Source: Faecalibacterium sp. An121
GTDB lineage: Bacteria; Bacillota; Clostridia; Oscillospirales; Ruminococcaceae
DNA length: 64,000 nt
NCBI RefSeq assembly: GCF_002160915.1
Contig: NZ_NFLM01000005.1
Span: forward strand, 84,459 to 148,458
Reading direction: 5' to 3'
The notes beneath the pieces are model-generated. The model was not told where the DNA came from, searched no databases, and was given only the letters and a program-made list of their open reading frames with translations. Shown piece after piece: positions 16,661-24,342 of the stretch. Each line of letters starts with the position of its first letter. Positions within the stretch are counted from its first letter, which is position 1. The position numbers and the translations under genes were made by a program.

Positions 16661-16730
16661 GTCCCGGCCGTACGGCGCACGTACGGTCGGGACACAAAAA
16701 ACCCTCCGCCTGTTCTTCACAGGCAGAGGG
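16661..16730 (-). terminator. Tandem terminators after the Bax-inhibitor-like gene
   Basis: Two hairpins on the minus strand. The first (16730-16702, CCCTCTGCCTG/CAGGCGGAGGG) is followed by T6. The second (16693-16661, GTCCCGACCGTAC/GTACGGCCGGGAC) is followed by TTTTCTTTT. Together they separate the gene at 16801 from the polysaccharide operon. Confidence 0.85.
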
Positions 16731-16800
16731 ACTGGTTGAGGAGGAACCAGAGGGATCATGAAACTCGTTCAGGAGGCAGGGGCCTCCCTGGGGCGCAGGC

Positions 16801-17511
16801 TCAGTCGCGGCTGTGGCTGCTCAGGCCCAGCAGACGGACCACAAACAGGAAGATGTTGATGAAGTCCAGATAGAGGGTCAGAGCCCCGTAGACGCTGGCC
16901 TTTTCGGCCAGTTCGCTGTCGGCGGCGTAGTAAGCGTACATCTGGTGCAGCTTCTGGGTGTCATACGCGGTCAGCAGCATGAACACCACCAGGCCGATGC
17001 CGCTGTACAGCAGCGACGCGCCAATGCCAAATCCGAACAGGGTGCCCACCAGGCCGGTGATGATCATGGCGATCAGGCCCATCATCAGCTTGGGGCCCCA
17101 GCTGGTGAGATCCCGGTTGGTGGTGTGGCCATAGAAGGCCATCAGGCCGAAGTAGACCGCCGTAGCCAGGAAAGCCATCACCAGGGTGCCCACCGAGAAG
17201 GCCACGAAATAGAAACTGAGCACCATGCCGTTGAGGGCCGAATAGGCGAAGAAGACCGCCCGTGCCGTCCCCACCGACATCTGCTGGATCCGGGCGCTGA
17301 GGAAGAACACCAGCGCCAGCTCTGCGATGGTCAGCACCAGATACAGGGAGCTGGCCACATAGAGCAGAGGCGTAGTGGCCGTCAGGAAGGCCACCGCAAA
17401 GGTCACGATCAAGCCGCAGGCCATCCAGCGGTAGGTCCGGGCCATATAGTCAGCCGCAGACATCATCGACTCGGTGTAGCCGCGGTCGTAATCATTGTTG
17501 TAATAATTCAT
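16801..17511 (-). CDS. Bax inhibitor-1/YccA family membrane protein
   Basis: A 236-residue protein with seven hydrophobic segments and a short tyrosine-rich N-terminus (MNYYNNDYDRGY). The C-terminal SVYGALTLYLDFINIFLFVV with RLLG is the BI-1 signature: an Asp in the last half-helix that in BsYetJ belongs to the pH-gated calcium leak. Bacterial members are thought to be ion leak channels or modulators of membrane protease activity. The start at 17511 has AAAAGGAGTG upstream; the frame extends further but without RBS. It stands alone between its terminators and the divergent hemW. Confidence 0.9.
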   Translation of the reverse strand: MNYYNNDYDRGYTESMMSAADYMARTYRWMACGLIVTFAVAFLTATTPLLYVASSLYLVLTIAELALVFFLSARIQQMSVGTARAVFFAYSALNGMVLSFYFVAFSVGTLVMAFLATAVYFGLMAFYGHTTNRDLTSWGPKLMMGLIAMIITGLVGTLFGFGIGASLLYSGIGLVVFMLLTAYDTQKLHQMYAYYAADSELAEKASVYGALTLYLDFINIFLFVVRLLGLSSHSRD

Positions 17512-17553
17512 AACAGACACTCCTTTTCCGCCAGGCGGGGGTGTCACGGCCTA

Positions 17554-17582
17554 TTGCCCCGCTCTGATGGTTTTAGTATACT
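17554..17582 (+). promoter_or_regulatory. Promoter of hemW
   Basis: TTGCCC (17554-17559), a 17-base spacer and TATACT (17577-17582). The transcript would start about 30 bases before the TTG start codon. Confidence 0.55.
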
Positions 17583-17622
17583 ATATAGAAATGAACGATT
17601 CATGAAAAGGCTGTGACTGATT

Positions 17623-18696
17623 TTGTCTTTTGGACTCTATTATCATATTCCCTACTGCTTTTCCCGCTGCCGCTACTGCGATTTTTACGCCGCAGGGGCC
17701 TGGCGCGGGGTGCCGGACGCCTACATCGACGCCCTTGTGGCCGCTCTGGGCCGCCACGTCCTGCCCGGCCGGCCCGACACCCTGTATTTTGGGGGCGGCA
17801 CCCCCAGCCTGCTGACGCCTGCCCAGTGTGCGCGCCTGATCCAGGCTGCGGCGCCCAAACCCGGCGCCGAGATCACCCTGGAAGCCAATCCCGAGACGGT
17901 GACCCTGGCCTCTTTGCAGGGATACCGGGCCGCCGGCGTGAACCGGCTCTCCATCGGGGTGCAGTCGGCCCGGGACAGCCAGCTGCGCACCCTGGGCCGG
18001 CCTCACACCGCCGCCCAGGCCCGCCAGGCGTTTGCCCTGGCCCGGCAGGCCGGGTTTGCGAACATCAGCGGGGACATCATGCTGGCCTTGCCCCATTACA
18101 CCCGGGCCGAGTTCGACGAGACGCTCGAGCTGATCCGGCAGGGCGGCGCCGGGCATATCTCGGCGTACCTGCTCAAGATCGAGCCGGGGTCCGCTTTTGG
18201 CCGCCGTCCCCCTGCGGGCCTGCCGGACCCCGACCAGGCCGCCGGTTTTTACCTCTATGCGGTGGAGCAGCTGGCCCGGGCCGGCTACCGCCAATACGAG
18301 ATCTCCAGCTTTGCCCGCCCCGGTTTTGAGGGCAGGCACAACCGCCTCTATTGGGACTGCGAAGATTACCTGGGTCTGGGGCCGGCGGCCCACAGCTGCC
18401 TTGGGGGCAAGCGCTTTTTCTACCCTGCCGACACCGCCGCTTTCATCGCCGGCGCGGACCCTGTCCCCGACGGCGGGTGCGGCGCCGAGGATTACCTGAT
18501 CCTGCAGCTGCGGCTTTCCACCGGCCTGGACCTGGCAGAATACCGGCGGCGCGGCGGCGCGGCCTTCACCCCGCACCAGCTGGCCTTCCTGGAGCGGTGC
18601 GCACAGGCGGGCTATCTGACTTTGACCCCCCGCCGTCTGACACTGACCCCGCTGGGCATGATCGTCCAGAACAGCATCCTGGAAGAGCTGATCTGA
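17623..18696 (+). CDS. hemW: Radical SAM heme chaperone HemW (oxygen-independent coproporphyrinogen-oxidase-like)
   Basis: A 357-residue radical SAM protein. The cluster motif CFSRCRYC (CxxxCxxC) follows YYHIPY at the N-terminus, then TLYFGGGTPSLL and ITLEANPETV, the SAM-binding and core elements. VNRLSIGVQS and HNRLYWDCEDYLGLGPAAHS are signatures of the HemN/HemW group. The CRYCDF variant, without the extra cysteine of true HemN, fits HemW, which transfers heme rather than decarboxylating coproporphyrinogen. The start is TTG at 17623, the only start compatible with the motif spacing; AAAAGG lies 12-17 bases upstream, a weak RBS. Confidence 0.88.
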   Translation: MSFGLYYHIPYCFSRCRYCDFYAAGAWRGVPDAYIDALVAALGRHVLPGRPDTLYFGGGTPSLLTPAQCARLIQAAAPKPGAEITLEANPETVTLASLQGYRAAGVNRLSIGVQSARDSQLRTLGRPHTAAQARQAFALARQAGFANISGDIMLALPHYTRAEFDETLELIRQGGAGHISAYLLKIEPGSAFGRRPPAGLPDPDQAAGFYLYAVEQLARAGYRQYEISSFARPGFEGRHNRLYWDCEDYLGLGPAAHSCLGGKRFFYPADTAAFIAGADPVPDGGCGAEDYLILQLRLSTGLDLAEYRRRGGAAFTPHQLAFLERCAQAGYLTLTPRRLTLTPLGMIVQNSILEELI

Positions 18697-18701
18697 CCCC
18701 C

Positions 18702-18731
18702 GCCCCCGCAAGGGATGGCGGGGGCTTTTTT
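18702..18731 (+). terminator. Terminator of hemW
   Basis: GCCCCCGC (18702-18709) pairs with GCGGGGGC (18718-18725), followed by T6. Confidence 0.85.
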
Positions 18732-18976
18732 GCGCCGCCCGCACGCAAAACAATGCGGGGGCCGGCCAAATGGCCGACCCCCGCAGAGGGACCCTATCTT
18801 TCGTGACGCAAAAGTTCTTTTGTTTTGGTGCGATCAACAACAGAAGGAATATGGTTCTATTCCTCTTTGCCGCCACATCGGATGGGTGTTTTACCCGAGC
18901 GTGCAGGTGGTCTCTGGCACCTGCCCGCCCCTTATATCATCTCCCGGTATGGTGCCCCGGGGGTGTTATAAGTAAA
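18728..18976 (-). repeat. Dispersed structured repeat, copy 1 (candidate small RNA on the minus strand)
   Basis: About 250 bases without a credible gene. The stretch 18776-18891 is identical to 63885-64000 at the window end, and similarity extends left to 18728. Visible hairpins: GGAATA/TATTCC (18846-18863), GGGT/ACCC (18884-18896), GCAGGTG/CACCTGC (18903-18924) and a 13-bp terminator-like stem (18755-18784). In that stem, copies 1 and 2 differ by a paired C-G to T-A exchange, and a C/A mismatch on the plus strand is a G-U pair on the minus strand, so the minus strand is the likely transcript. It follows directly after the lipoprotein stop at 18979. No match to SRP RNA, tmRNA or RNase P RNA was recognised. 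Confidence 0.65.
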
Positions 18977-18978
18977 AT

Positions 18979-19665
18979 TTAGGCCAGAGCGTTAGCAGCC
19001 TCAGTGACATTCTGTGTCACGGCGATTGCAACAACCCAAGCGCTCTCAACAGTCAGGCTACTGTTGGTTACTTTCACAGCGCTAATAGCCAAATCGTAAG
19101 TGCAATCATACTTATCAGAATCCAAAGTAGGAACAGCGCCGCCGTCATTTACCATCCAGTCGCTCATCGTATTAGCCACGCTTGTAACTGCCATTCTCTC
19201 ATCCAGAGCACCAGAAACAGTCTCAACCCAGACAATAGTCTTATCAGTCTTATTAGCGGGCATCATGCCAAAGCTATGAAGTTTATAGTTATTCTTAGTA
19301 TAAGCTTCTTTTCCGCTCATGGAATCAACGATCTTTTCGGCCATGGTGTTTTCCCAAGAGTCATCCCAAAGACTAAACTGCTTATTGTTCTCAAAAACAT
19401 CCTTAATCTCGACCGCGGAGAAATCACCCTTATTTGTCGCAGTTTTCTCCAGTGCTTCGTCCAGCCAGCTTGCACTCACATATTCCATATAATCTTTAGA
19501 AACGGAATTAAGCGTCTGGTTTGCGTAGTTCACAGCATTAGAAGCCGGAGTAACGGGATTCTCAGGCTCAGTATTGCCGCTGTTGCCGCCCTCACCGCAA
19601 GCGGTGAGCATGCTGACGGCCATGATGCCGGCCAGCGCCAGAGAAGCAATCTTCTTGAGTTTCAT
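18979..19665 (-). CDS. Putative lipoprotein of unknown function
   Basis: A 228-residue lipoprotein. Residues 1-22 are a signal peptide ending in the lipobox MLTAC; the acylated cysteine would be C23. A short Gly/Ser/Asn/Pro linker follows, then a mixed helical/beta domain with two halves separated near residue 120 (EAYTKNNYKLHSFGMMPANK). I do not recognise the family. Codon use is visibly AT-richer than every neighbour (TTA, ACA, AAT, TCA are common), suggesting acquisition from a lower-GC relative. GGAGGAAAAA supports the start at 19665. Its promoter has a G9 tract in the spacer, which makes switching of expression likely. Confidence 0.8.
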   Translation of the reverse strand: MKLKKIASLALAGIMAVSMLTACGEGGNSGNTEPENPVTPASNAVNYANQTLNSVSKDYMEYVSASWLDEALEKTATNKGDFSAVEIKDVFENNKQFSLWDDSWENTMAEKIVDSMSGKEAYTKNNYKLHSFGMMPANKTDKTIVWVETVSGALDERMAVTSVANTMSDWMVNDGGAVPTLDSDKYDCTYDLAISAVKVTNSSLTVESAWVVAIAVTQNVTEAANALA

Positions 19666-19746
19666 AATGAATTTTTCCTCCTTATGGTGTATAAAAGATA
19701 GAGACCCAAAACAGGTTCAAAGGAAGGTCCTTTCCTTTGTGTGCCT

Positions 19747-19774
19747 ATCATAACATACCCCCCCCCGGTGTCAA
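19747..19774 (-). promoter_or_regulatory. Promoter with a nine-G spacer tract (possible phase switch)
   Basis: Read on the minus strand: -35 TTGACA (19774-19769), a 16-base spacer CC-G9-TATGT, and -10 TATGAT (19752-19747). The G9 run is at 19758-19766. The lipoprotein start codon lies about 75 bases downstream of the expected transcription start. Slippage of one base would change the spacer to 15 or to the optimal 17. Confidence 0.75.
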
Positions 19775-19862
19775 GACCCAATTTCAAATTTTCCCATTTT
19801 TTCTTTATTTTCTTTAGTTTAGAGTATCTAACCTCGAAAGCAGGAGGAGTTTGGGGCAAACG

Positions 19863-19892
19863 AAAAGCGCACGTTTTCGCGTGCGCTTTTTG
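19863..19892 (-). terminator. Terminator of the NitT/TauT-type ABC operon
   Basis: A stem of about 9 bp, AAGCGCACG with CGTGCGCTT, flanked by A and T runs on both sides, 20 bases past the stop at 19912. Confidence 0.8.
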
Positions 19893-19911
19893 TGTCGTGA
19901 AGGGCTCGATC

Positions 19912-20496
19912 TCACCGGCCGGCCAGCTCATCCAGGCGGAGCACCGGCCAGCCCAGAGCCTGGATGGCGGCGCGGTCATGGGTGGCCAGCAGGGCGGGCG
20001 CGCCTGCACAGCGGCGGACCAGCAGATCCGCGGCCTTTTCTATAGCGGCGGGGTCCAGGCCGGTAAAGGGCTCATCGAATAGGCGGGTGTCCGCTCTGGC
20101 CCACAGGGCGCGCAGCAGGGCGGCCCTCCGCTTCTGCCCTCCGGACAGCCGGGACGCGGGCAGGGTCAGGGCCTCCTCTTCCATCCCCAAAAAGGCAAAA
20201 TCCGCCTGCACGTCCTGCCGCTGCGCCCTGCCGTCGGGCAAAACCAGCAGAACGTTGTCCACCGCCGTCAGCTGGGGGCAGAGGCGGTCCTCCTGAAAGA
20301 CGGCGGCCACCCGCCCCACCCCGTCGGCCCGTCCGCTGTCGGGCTGTTCCAGCCCCATCAGGATCCGCAGCAGGGTGGTTTTGCCCCAGCCGCTGGGCGC
20401 CCACAGCACCGCAGGCCCGTCGATCGTAAAACGCAGCTGCCGGAACAGCAGATGCTCCCCAAAGGCTTTGGTCAGGTTTTCTACACGCAGGCTCAT
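19912..20496 (-). CDS. ABC transporter ATP-binding protein (NitT/TauT type)
   Basis: A 194-residue nucleotide-binding subunit. Walker A APSGWGKTT, Q-loop FQEDRLCPQL, signature LSGGQKRRAALLRAL, Walker B TRLFDEPFTGLD and the switch histidine ATHDR are all present. It is shorter than the usual 240-260 residues because the C-terminal extension is absent. It ends a three-gene operon in the order binding protein, permease, ATPase, and overlaps the permease stop as ATGA. The substrate of the system is not evident; this group imports taurine, sulfonates, nitrate, riboflavin-type or pyrimidine compounds. Confidence 0.9.
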   Translation of the reverse strand: MSLRVENLTKAFGEHLLFRQLRFTIDGPAVLWAPSGWGKTTLLRILMGLEQPDSGRADGVGRVAAVFQEDRLCPQLTAVDNVLLVLPDGRAQRQDVQADFAFLGMEEEALTLPASRLSGGQKRRAALLRALWARADTRLFDEPFTGLDPAAIEKAADLLVRRCAGAPALLATHDRAAIQALGWPVLRLDELAGR

Positions 20497-21260
20497 GGCT
20501 GTTCCTCCCCGCAGACCCGGCGCACCGCCGCCCCCAACAGGGCCAGAAATCCCTTTTCAAAAGCGGCGGACAGGCATATGATGACAAAGGTCCAGGCAAA
20601 CAGTTCCCCGGTGGAAAGGGTGATCTTGGCCCTGTACAGCGCATCCCCGATGCTGCCGTCGGGCAGACCGATCACTTCGGCGGCCACACCGCTTTTCCAG
20701 CACAGGCCCAGGGCGGTGCGGCACCCTTCCCGGAAGGCGGGCAGCACGGCGGGCAGCCAGATGGCCCGCAGCCTGCGGCCCCAGGGCAGCCGGAACACCC
20801 GGGCCATCTCCAGCAGCTGGGCATCCGCGCTGGCCATGCCGGTGCGCAGGGCGCTGTACAGGACCGGCACCGCCATCAGGAAACTGATCAGGATGCTCAG
20901 TTCCCGGCCCCGCACCCACACCAGGGCCAGGATCACAAAGCTGGCCACCGGGGTGGCCTTGACCAGCTGGATGATGGGCTCCAGCAGCACCTCCACGGCG
21001 CCGGACAGCCGGGCGGCCACCGCCAGAGCCGCGCTGCACAGGCACCCCAGTCCAAACCCCAGCAGGATGCGCCCGCTGCTGAAGGCCACCCGTCCCCAGA
21101 ACGCCCCTGTGGGCAGCAGCCCCACCAGGGTAGACAGGGCCCGTACCGGGGACACCAGGAACACCTCCTGTCCCACCGCCGCCGCGGCCCACTGCCACAG
21201 CGCCAGCCAGAAAGCCACCGCAGCCAGCCGGGCCAGCCAGGATCTCTTTTTCGTTTTCAC
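20493..21260 (-). CDS. ABC transporter permease (NitT/TauT type)
   Basis: A 255-residue permease with six hydrophobic segments. The EAA-type loop reads ARVFRLPWGRRLRAIWLPAV with LPAFREGCRTALGLCWKSGV before it reaches the conserved 'G-x-x-x-A-E' (SGVAAEVIGLPDGSIG). This layout is that of SsuC/TauC-type permeases. I set the start at GTG 21260, eight bases after AAAAGGAGGTG; the frame continues further upstream but that stretch lies in the terminator-like hairpin and has no RBS. It would form a homodimer in the membrane with the ATPase encoded next. Confidence 0.88.
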   Translation of the reverse strand: MKTKKRSWLARLAAVAFWLALWQWAAAAVGQEVFLVSPVRALSTLVGLLPTGAFWGRVAFSSGRILLGFGLGCLCSAALAVAARLSGAVEVLLEPIIQLVKATPVASFVILALVWVRGRELSILISFLMAVPVLYSALRTGMASADAQLLEMARVFRLPWGRRLRAIWLPAVLPAFREGCRTALGLCWKSGVAAEVIGLPDGSIGDALYRAKITLSTGELFAWTFVIICLSAAFEKGFLALLGAAVRRVCGEEQP

Positions 21261-21315
21261 CCCAGCACCTCCTTTTCCAGTGCAGTATAAACCAAAAGGC
21301 CCGCCCGTGTAAAGC

Positions 21316-21353
21316 AAAAATCCGGCCCGGACGCAGGGCGCATCCAGGCCGGA
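21316..21353 (-). terminator. Intra-operon attenuator between binding protein and permease
   Basis: On the minus strand TCCGGCC pairs with GGCCGGA around an inner GGATGCG/CGTCC stem, followed by T5. It lies between the binding-protein stop (21381) and the permease start (21260). Partial termination here would give more binding protein than transporter. Confidence 0.65.
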
Positions 21354-21380
21354 TGGGATTTGCCGGGGTTCAGGCCGGTC

Positions 21381-22448
21381 TCAGCCCAGCCAGTAGAAAC
21401 CCTGGTCGGGCATGGCGCCGCCCACCGAGGCGGGGTCAGCGTCGTAGAGCACCTGCAGGTAGCCCTCCACATCGGCCTGCATCTCGTCGCCGGTGATGCA
21501 GACGATGTTGCAGGCGGGCAGGGCCGCTTTGGCGATGGCCGCCTTGGCCACCACGCCCTGCTCCTCACAGAGGGCAGCGGTGCCGTCCAGGTCGTTGTTG
21601 GCGGCGTCCACGCTGGCCGCGTATTCCTCCAGGAAGGCCGCGACCACATCGGGGTGCTCCTGCGCAAACGCAGTGCGCACCACCGTCACGCCGGTGATCA
21701 GCTGGGTGTCGCACACCTTGTCCCACTCCTCTGTCAGGTCCAGAGCCACCCGCAGAGTATCGTCCTGCATCGAGGCGCTGGTGACATAGGGCTGGGGCAG
21801 CACCGCGACGGCGTCCTCCGCCACCGCCATCTGGGCGGTCACTTCGGTGGCCTCGCTGTAAAATTCGATGGTCACGTCGGTGTCAGGGTCCAGGCCGTTC
21901 TGCTCCAGCAGGTAGCGCAGCACATATTCAGGGGTGGTGCCTTTGCCGGTGGACAGGATGGTGCGCCCGGCCAGGTCAGCCACCGAGTGGATGGTATCGC
22001 CCTTTTCCACCACATACAGCACCCCCAGGGTGTTGACCGCCATCACCTGGATGGCGCCCTCGGTCTTTTGGTAGAGGGTGGCGGCCAGGTTGGCGGGGAT
22101 GGCCGCCATATCCAGTTCACCCTTGGTCAGCAGCGGGACGATCTCGTCAGCGGCGCCGTAGAGCTGCAGGTCATAGTCCAGAGCGGCTGTGCCCGCCTCC
22201 TCCATGGGCAGCAGATTGACAAGGCCCATGGTGGTGGGGCCCTTCAGGCCGGCGATGCGCACCGTCTGGGCCGTCAGCGGCTGGGCCGCCTGGCTGGATG
22301 CGGCCTCCGGGGAAACCGCCTGGCTGGACGGGGCCGGCGCGGCCTGGCTGGACGCCGCACCGGAAGACACTGCGCCGGAAGATCCGCCGCAGGCGGCCAG
22401 GCCCAGCAGCATGGCCGCAGAAAGCAACAGGGAAACGATTCTTTTCAT
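21381..22448 (-). CDS. ABC transporter substrate-binding lipoprotein (NitT/TauT type)
   Basis: A 355-residue lipoprotein. The signal peptide ends in the lipobox GLAAC (C20), followed by a 38-residue Ser/Ala/Gln-rich tether. The folded part runs in the normal order for the NMT1/SsuA-like family: VRIAGLKGPTTMGLVNLL, AADEIVPLLTKGELDMAAIP with ANLAATLYQKT, then VADLAGRTILSTGKGTTPEY and the C-terminal VDAANNDLDGTAALCEEQGV. 'KGPTTMG' is an unusual ligand-loop sequence often seen in uncharacterised gut members. It is the first gene of the operon and is divergent from a Crp/Fnr regulator. Confidence 0.88.
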   Translation of the reverse strand: MKRIVSLLLSAAMLLGLAACGGSSGAVSSGAASSQAAPAPSSQAVSPEAASSQAAQPLTAQTVRIAGLKGPTTMGLVNLLPMEEAGTAALDYDLQLYGAADEIVPLLTKGELDMAAIPANLAATLYQKTEGAIQVMAVNTLGVLYVVEKGDTIHSVADLAGRTILSTGKGTTPEYVLRYLLEQNGLDPDTDVTIEFYSEATEVTAQMAVAEDAVAVLPQPYVTSASMQDDTLRVALDLTEEWDKVCDTQLITGVTVVRTAFAQEHPDVVAAFLEEYAASVDAANNDLDGTAALCEEQGVVAKAAIAKAALPACNIVCITGDEMQADVEGYLQVLYDADPASVGGAMPDQGFYWLG

Positions 22449-22542
22449 GATCTGGTTCCTTCTTTCCTTGGGACGGCCGGCACGACGGGACGCGCCGGAA
22501 GCCCGGGGATTTTTACAATTTTCAAAAAATGCACAAAACCAT

Positions 22543-22571
22543 TTGCTTTGCAGCCATCATTTTACTATAAT
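22543..22571 (+). promoter_or_regulatory. Promoter of the Crp/Fnr regulator
   Basis: TTGCTT (22543-22548), a 17-base spacer and a perfect TATAAT (22566-22571), about 85 bases before the start codon. Confidence 0.65.
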
Positions 22572-22656
22572 AAGAGGGAAATTACCGTTGCACACGCAAC
22601 AGAAAGCCTGCAAGCGCCTTCCATCCGGGGGCAGGCACGGCTGGTGGGAAAAGCCT

Positions 22657-23337
22657 ATGCAAAACGAACTGACCCTTTTACAATCGACCCCGCTGTTCAG
22701 CGGGCTGGAGGCCGAGGCCCTGACCGGGCTGCTGGCCCAGATCGGCGCGGTACGCCGCAGCTACAACCGGGGCGCAGTACTGGTGCAGGCCGGCGTGCCC
22801 AACCACTGCGTGGGGGTGATCCTGTCGGGATGGATCGAGGCGGCGCGCCTGGCCCCCGACGGCAGCCGCCTGCCCATCACCCAGATGGGCCCCGGCGGGA
22901 TCTACGGAGACGTACTGGGCGGCTCCAGCCTGTGCAGCCCTGTCACCGTCATCGCGCGGGCCCCCTGTGAGGTGCTGCTGATCCCCTACCAGCGGCTGCT
23001 GCACCCCGACGGCAGCGCCGCCCAGCAGCTGGTGCTGCAAAACCTGGTGCGCACCATCAGCGACAAATATTTCATGCTGGCCCGCCGGGTGGATCTGCTG
23101 CTGCTGCGCAGCCTGCGGGCCAAGGTCTCGTCCTACCTGCTCAGTGAAGCCGAGCGGGCGGGGCAGCTGACCTTCCGCATCCCCTTCACCCGGGCCCAGC
23201 TGGCGGACTACCTCAACTGCGACCGCAGCGCCCTCAGCCGGGAACTGGGCCGGATGCAGCGGGAGGGCCTTCTGGACACCTACCGCAGCAGCTTCAAGCT
23301 GCGGGACCCCGACGGGCTGCGCAAGCTGTCGCAGTGA
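22657..23337 (+). CDS. Crp/Fnr family transcriptional regulator
   Basis: A 226-residue regulator. The N-terminal cyclic-nucleotide-binding-like barrel spans about residues 10-120 (LFSGLEAEALTGLLAQIGAV, then GVILSGWIEAARLAPDGSRL). The winged helix-turn-helix is near the C-terminus, FTRAQLADYLNCDRSALSRE followed by LGRMQREGLLD. The four-cysteine N-terminus of FNR is absent, so it does not carry that iron-sulfur cluster, and the cAMP-contacting residues are not conserved. GGTGGGAAAAG supports ATG 22657. It is transcribed away from the NitT/TauT-type operon and is a good candidate for its control. Confidence 0.85.
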   Translation: MQNELTLLQSTPLFSGLEAEALTGLLAQIGAVRRSYNRGAVLVQAGVPNHCVGVILSGWIEAARLAPDGSRLPITQMGPGGIYGDVLGGSSLCSPVTVIARAPCEVLLIPYQRLLHPDGSAAQQLVLQNLVRTISDKYFMLARRVDLLLLRSLRAKVSSYLLSEAERAGQLTFRIPFTRAQLADYLNCDRSALSRELGRMQREGLLDTYRSSFKLRDPDGLRKLSQ

Positions 23338-23364
23338 ACCTGCACGAAAAGGAGAATATCTGTC

Positions 23365-24342
23365 ATGAGCGGAAAACCGATCCTCTGGATCATCATTCCT
23401 TGTTACAACGAAGAAGAAGTGCTTCCCATCACCGCGCCGCAGTTTCTGCACAAGATCCTGGATCTGACGGCGCAGGGCCTCATCAGCGACAAAAGCCGGG
23501 TCTGCTTTGTGAACGACGGCTCCAGAGACCGCACCTGGCAGCTGATCTGCCAGTTCGCACAGCAGGACCCCCACTACATCGGCATCAGCCAAAGCCGCAA
23601 CCGGGGCCACCAGAACGCCGTGCTGGCCGGGCTGATGGAGGCCAAAGACCAGTGCGATGTGACCATCTCCATCGACTGCGACGGCCAGGACGACATCAAC
23701 GCCATGGACGAGATGGTGCGCAAATACCTGGCCGGGGCCGAGGTGGTGTATGGGGTACGCAGCCGCCGGGATACCGATACCTTTTTCAAGCGGTTCACCG
23801 CCGAGGGCTTCTACCACCTGATGAACCTGCTGGGCGCAGACATCGTGTTCAACCACGCCGACTACCGGCTGATCAGCGCCCGGGTGCTGGAGCACTTTGC
23901 GGATTACCACGAAGTGAATATCTTTTTGCGCGGGATGGTGCCGCTGGCGGGCTTCCCCAGTGAGACGGTGGCCTACGAGCGCCATGAGCGCCTGGCCGGG
24001 GAAAGCCACTATCCCCTGTCCAAAATGCTGGGCCTGGCGTTCGACGGCATCACCAGCCTGTCCAACAAACCCATCCGGCTGATCACCGGGGTGGGGCTGC
24101 TGTTCAGCATCCTGAGCTTCATCGGGGTGGTCTGGGCGGTGGTGCTGGGGGTGCTGGGCAGCACGGTGGCAGGCTGGGCCAGCACCATCTGCATCGTCTG
24201 TCTGATGGGCGGCATCCAGCTGGTGTGCCTGGGCGTGATCGGGGAATACATCGGCAAGATCTATATGGAGACCAAAGCCCGGCCCCGCTATATCATCAGC
24301 GAGCGCACCTGGCAGCCCTATGAAAGGAAGTATCACGGATGA
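23365..24342 (+). CDS. GT2 polyprenyl-phosphate glycosyltransferase (ArnC/GtrB-like)
   Basis: A 325-residue enzyme. Residues 1-230 form a GT-A domain: WIIIPCYNEEEVLPI, VNDGSRDRTWQLI, SRNRGHQNAVLAGLMEA and SIDCDGQDDINAMDEM (the DxD-type metal site). Two transmembrane helices close the protein (about 237-258 and 270-293), followed by the GEYIGKIYMETKARPRYIIS tail common to GtrB/ArnC-type enzymes. These make polyprenyl-phosphate sugars for cell-surface modification. It overlaps the flavin reductase gene as ATGA, an association with no obvious functional logic. Confidence 0.9.
   Translation: MSGKPILWIIIPCYNEEEVLPITAPQFLHKILDLTAQGLISDKSRVCFVNDGSRDRTWQLICQFAQQDPHYIGISQSRNRGHQNAVLAGLMEAKDQCDVTISIDCDGQDDINAMDEMVRKYLAGAEVVYGVRSRRDTDTFFKRFTAEGFYHLMNLLGADIVFNHADYRLISARVLEHFADYHEVNIFLRGMVPLAGFPSETVAYERHERLAGESHYPLSKMLGLAFDGITSLSNKPIRLITGVGLLFSILSFIGVVWAVVLGVLGSTVAGWASTICIVCLMGGIQLVCLGVIGEYIGKIYMETKARPRYIISERTWQPYERKYHG

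Noticed and set aside
18566..18876. Short ORF starting MAAKRNRT in both repeat copies
   Set aside because: Identity is explained by the repeat itself. The frame runs into different sequence after the hairpin in each copy and no RBS precedes it.
21381..22448. Circular permutation in the NitT/TauT-type binding protein
   Set aside because: Its conserved segments follow the usual order from VRIAGLKG to the C-terminus, so it serves as a normal control for the two permuted proteins.
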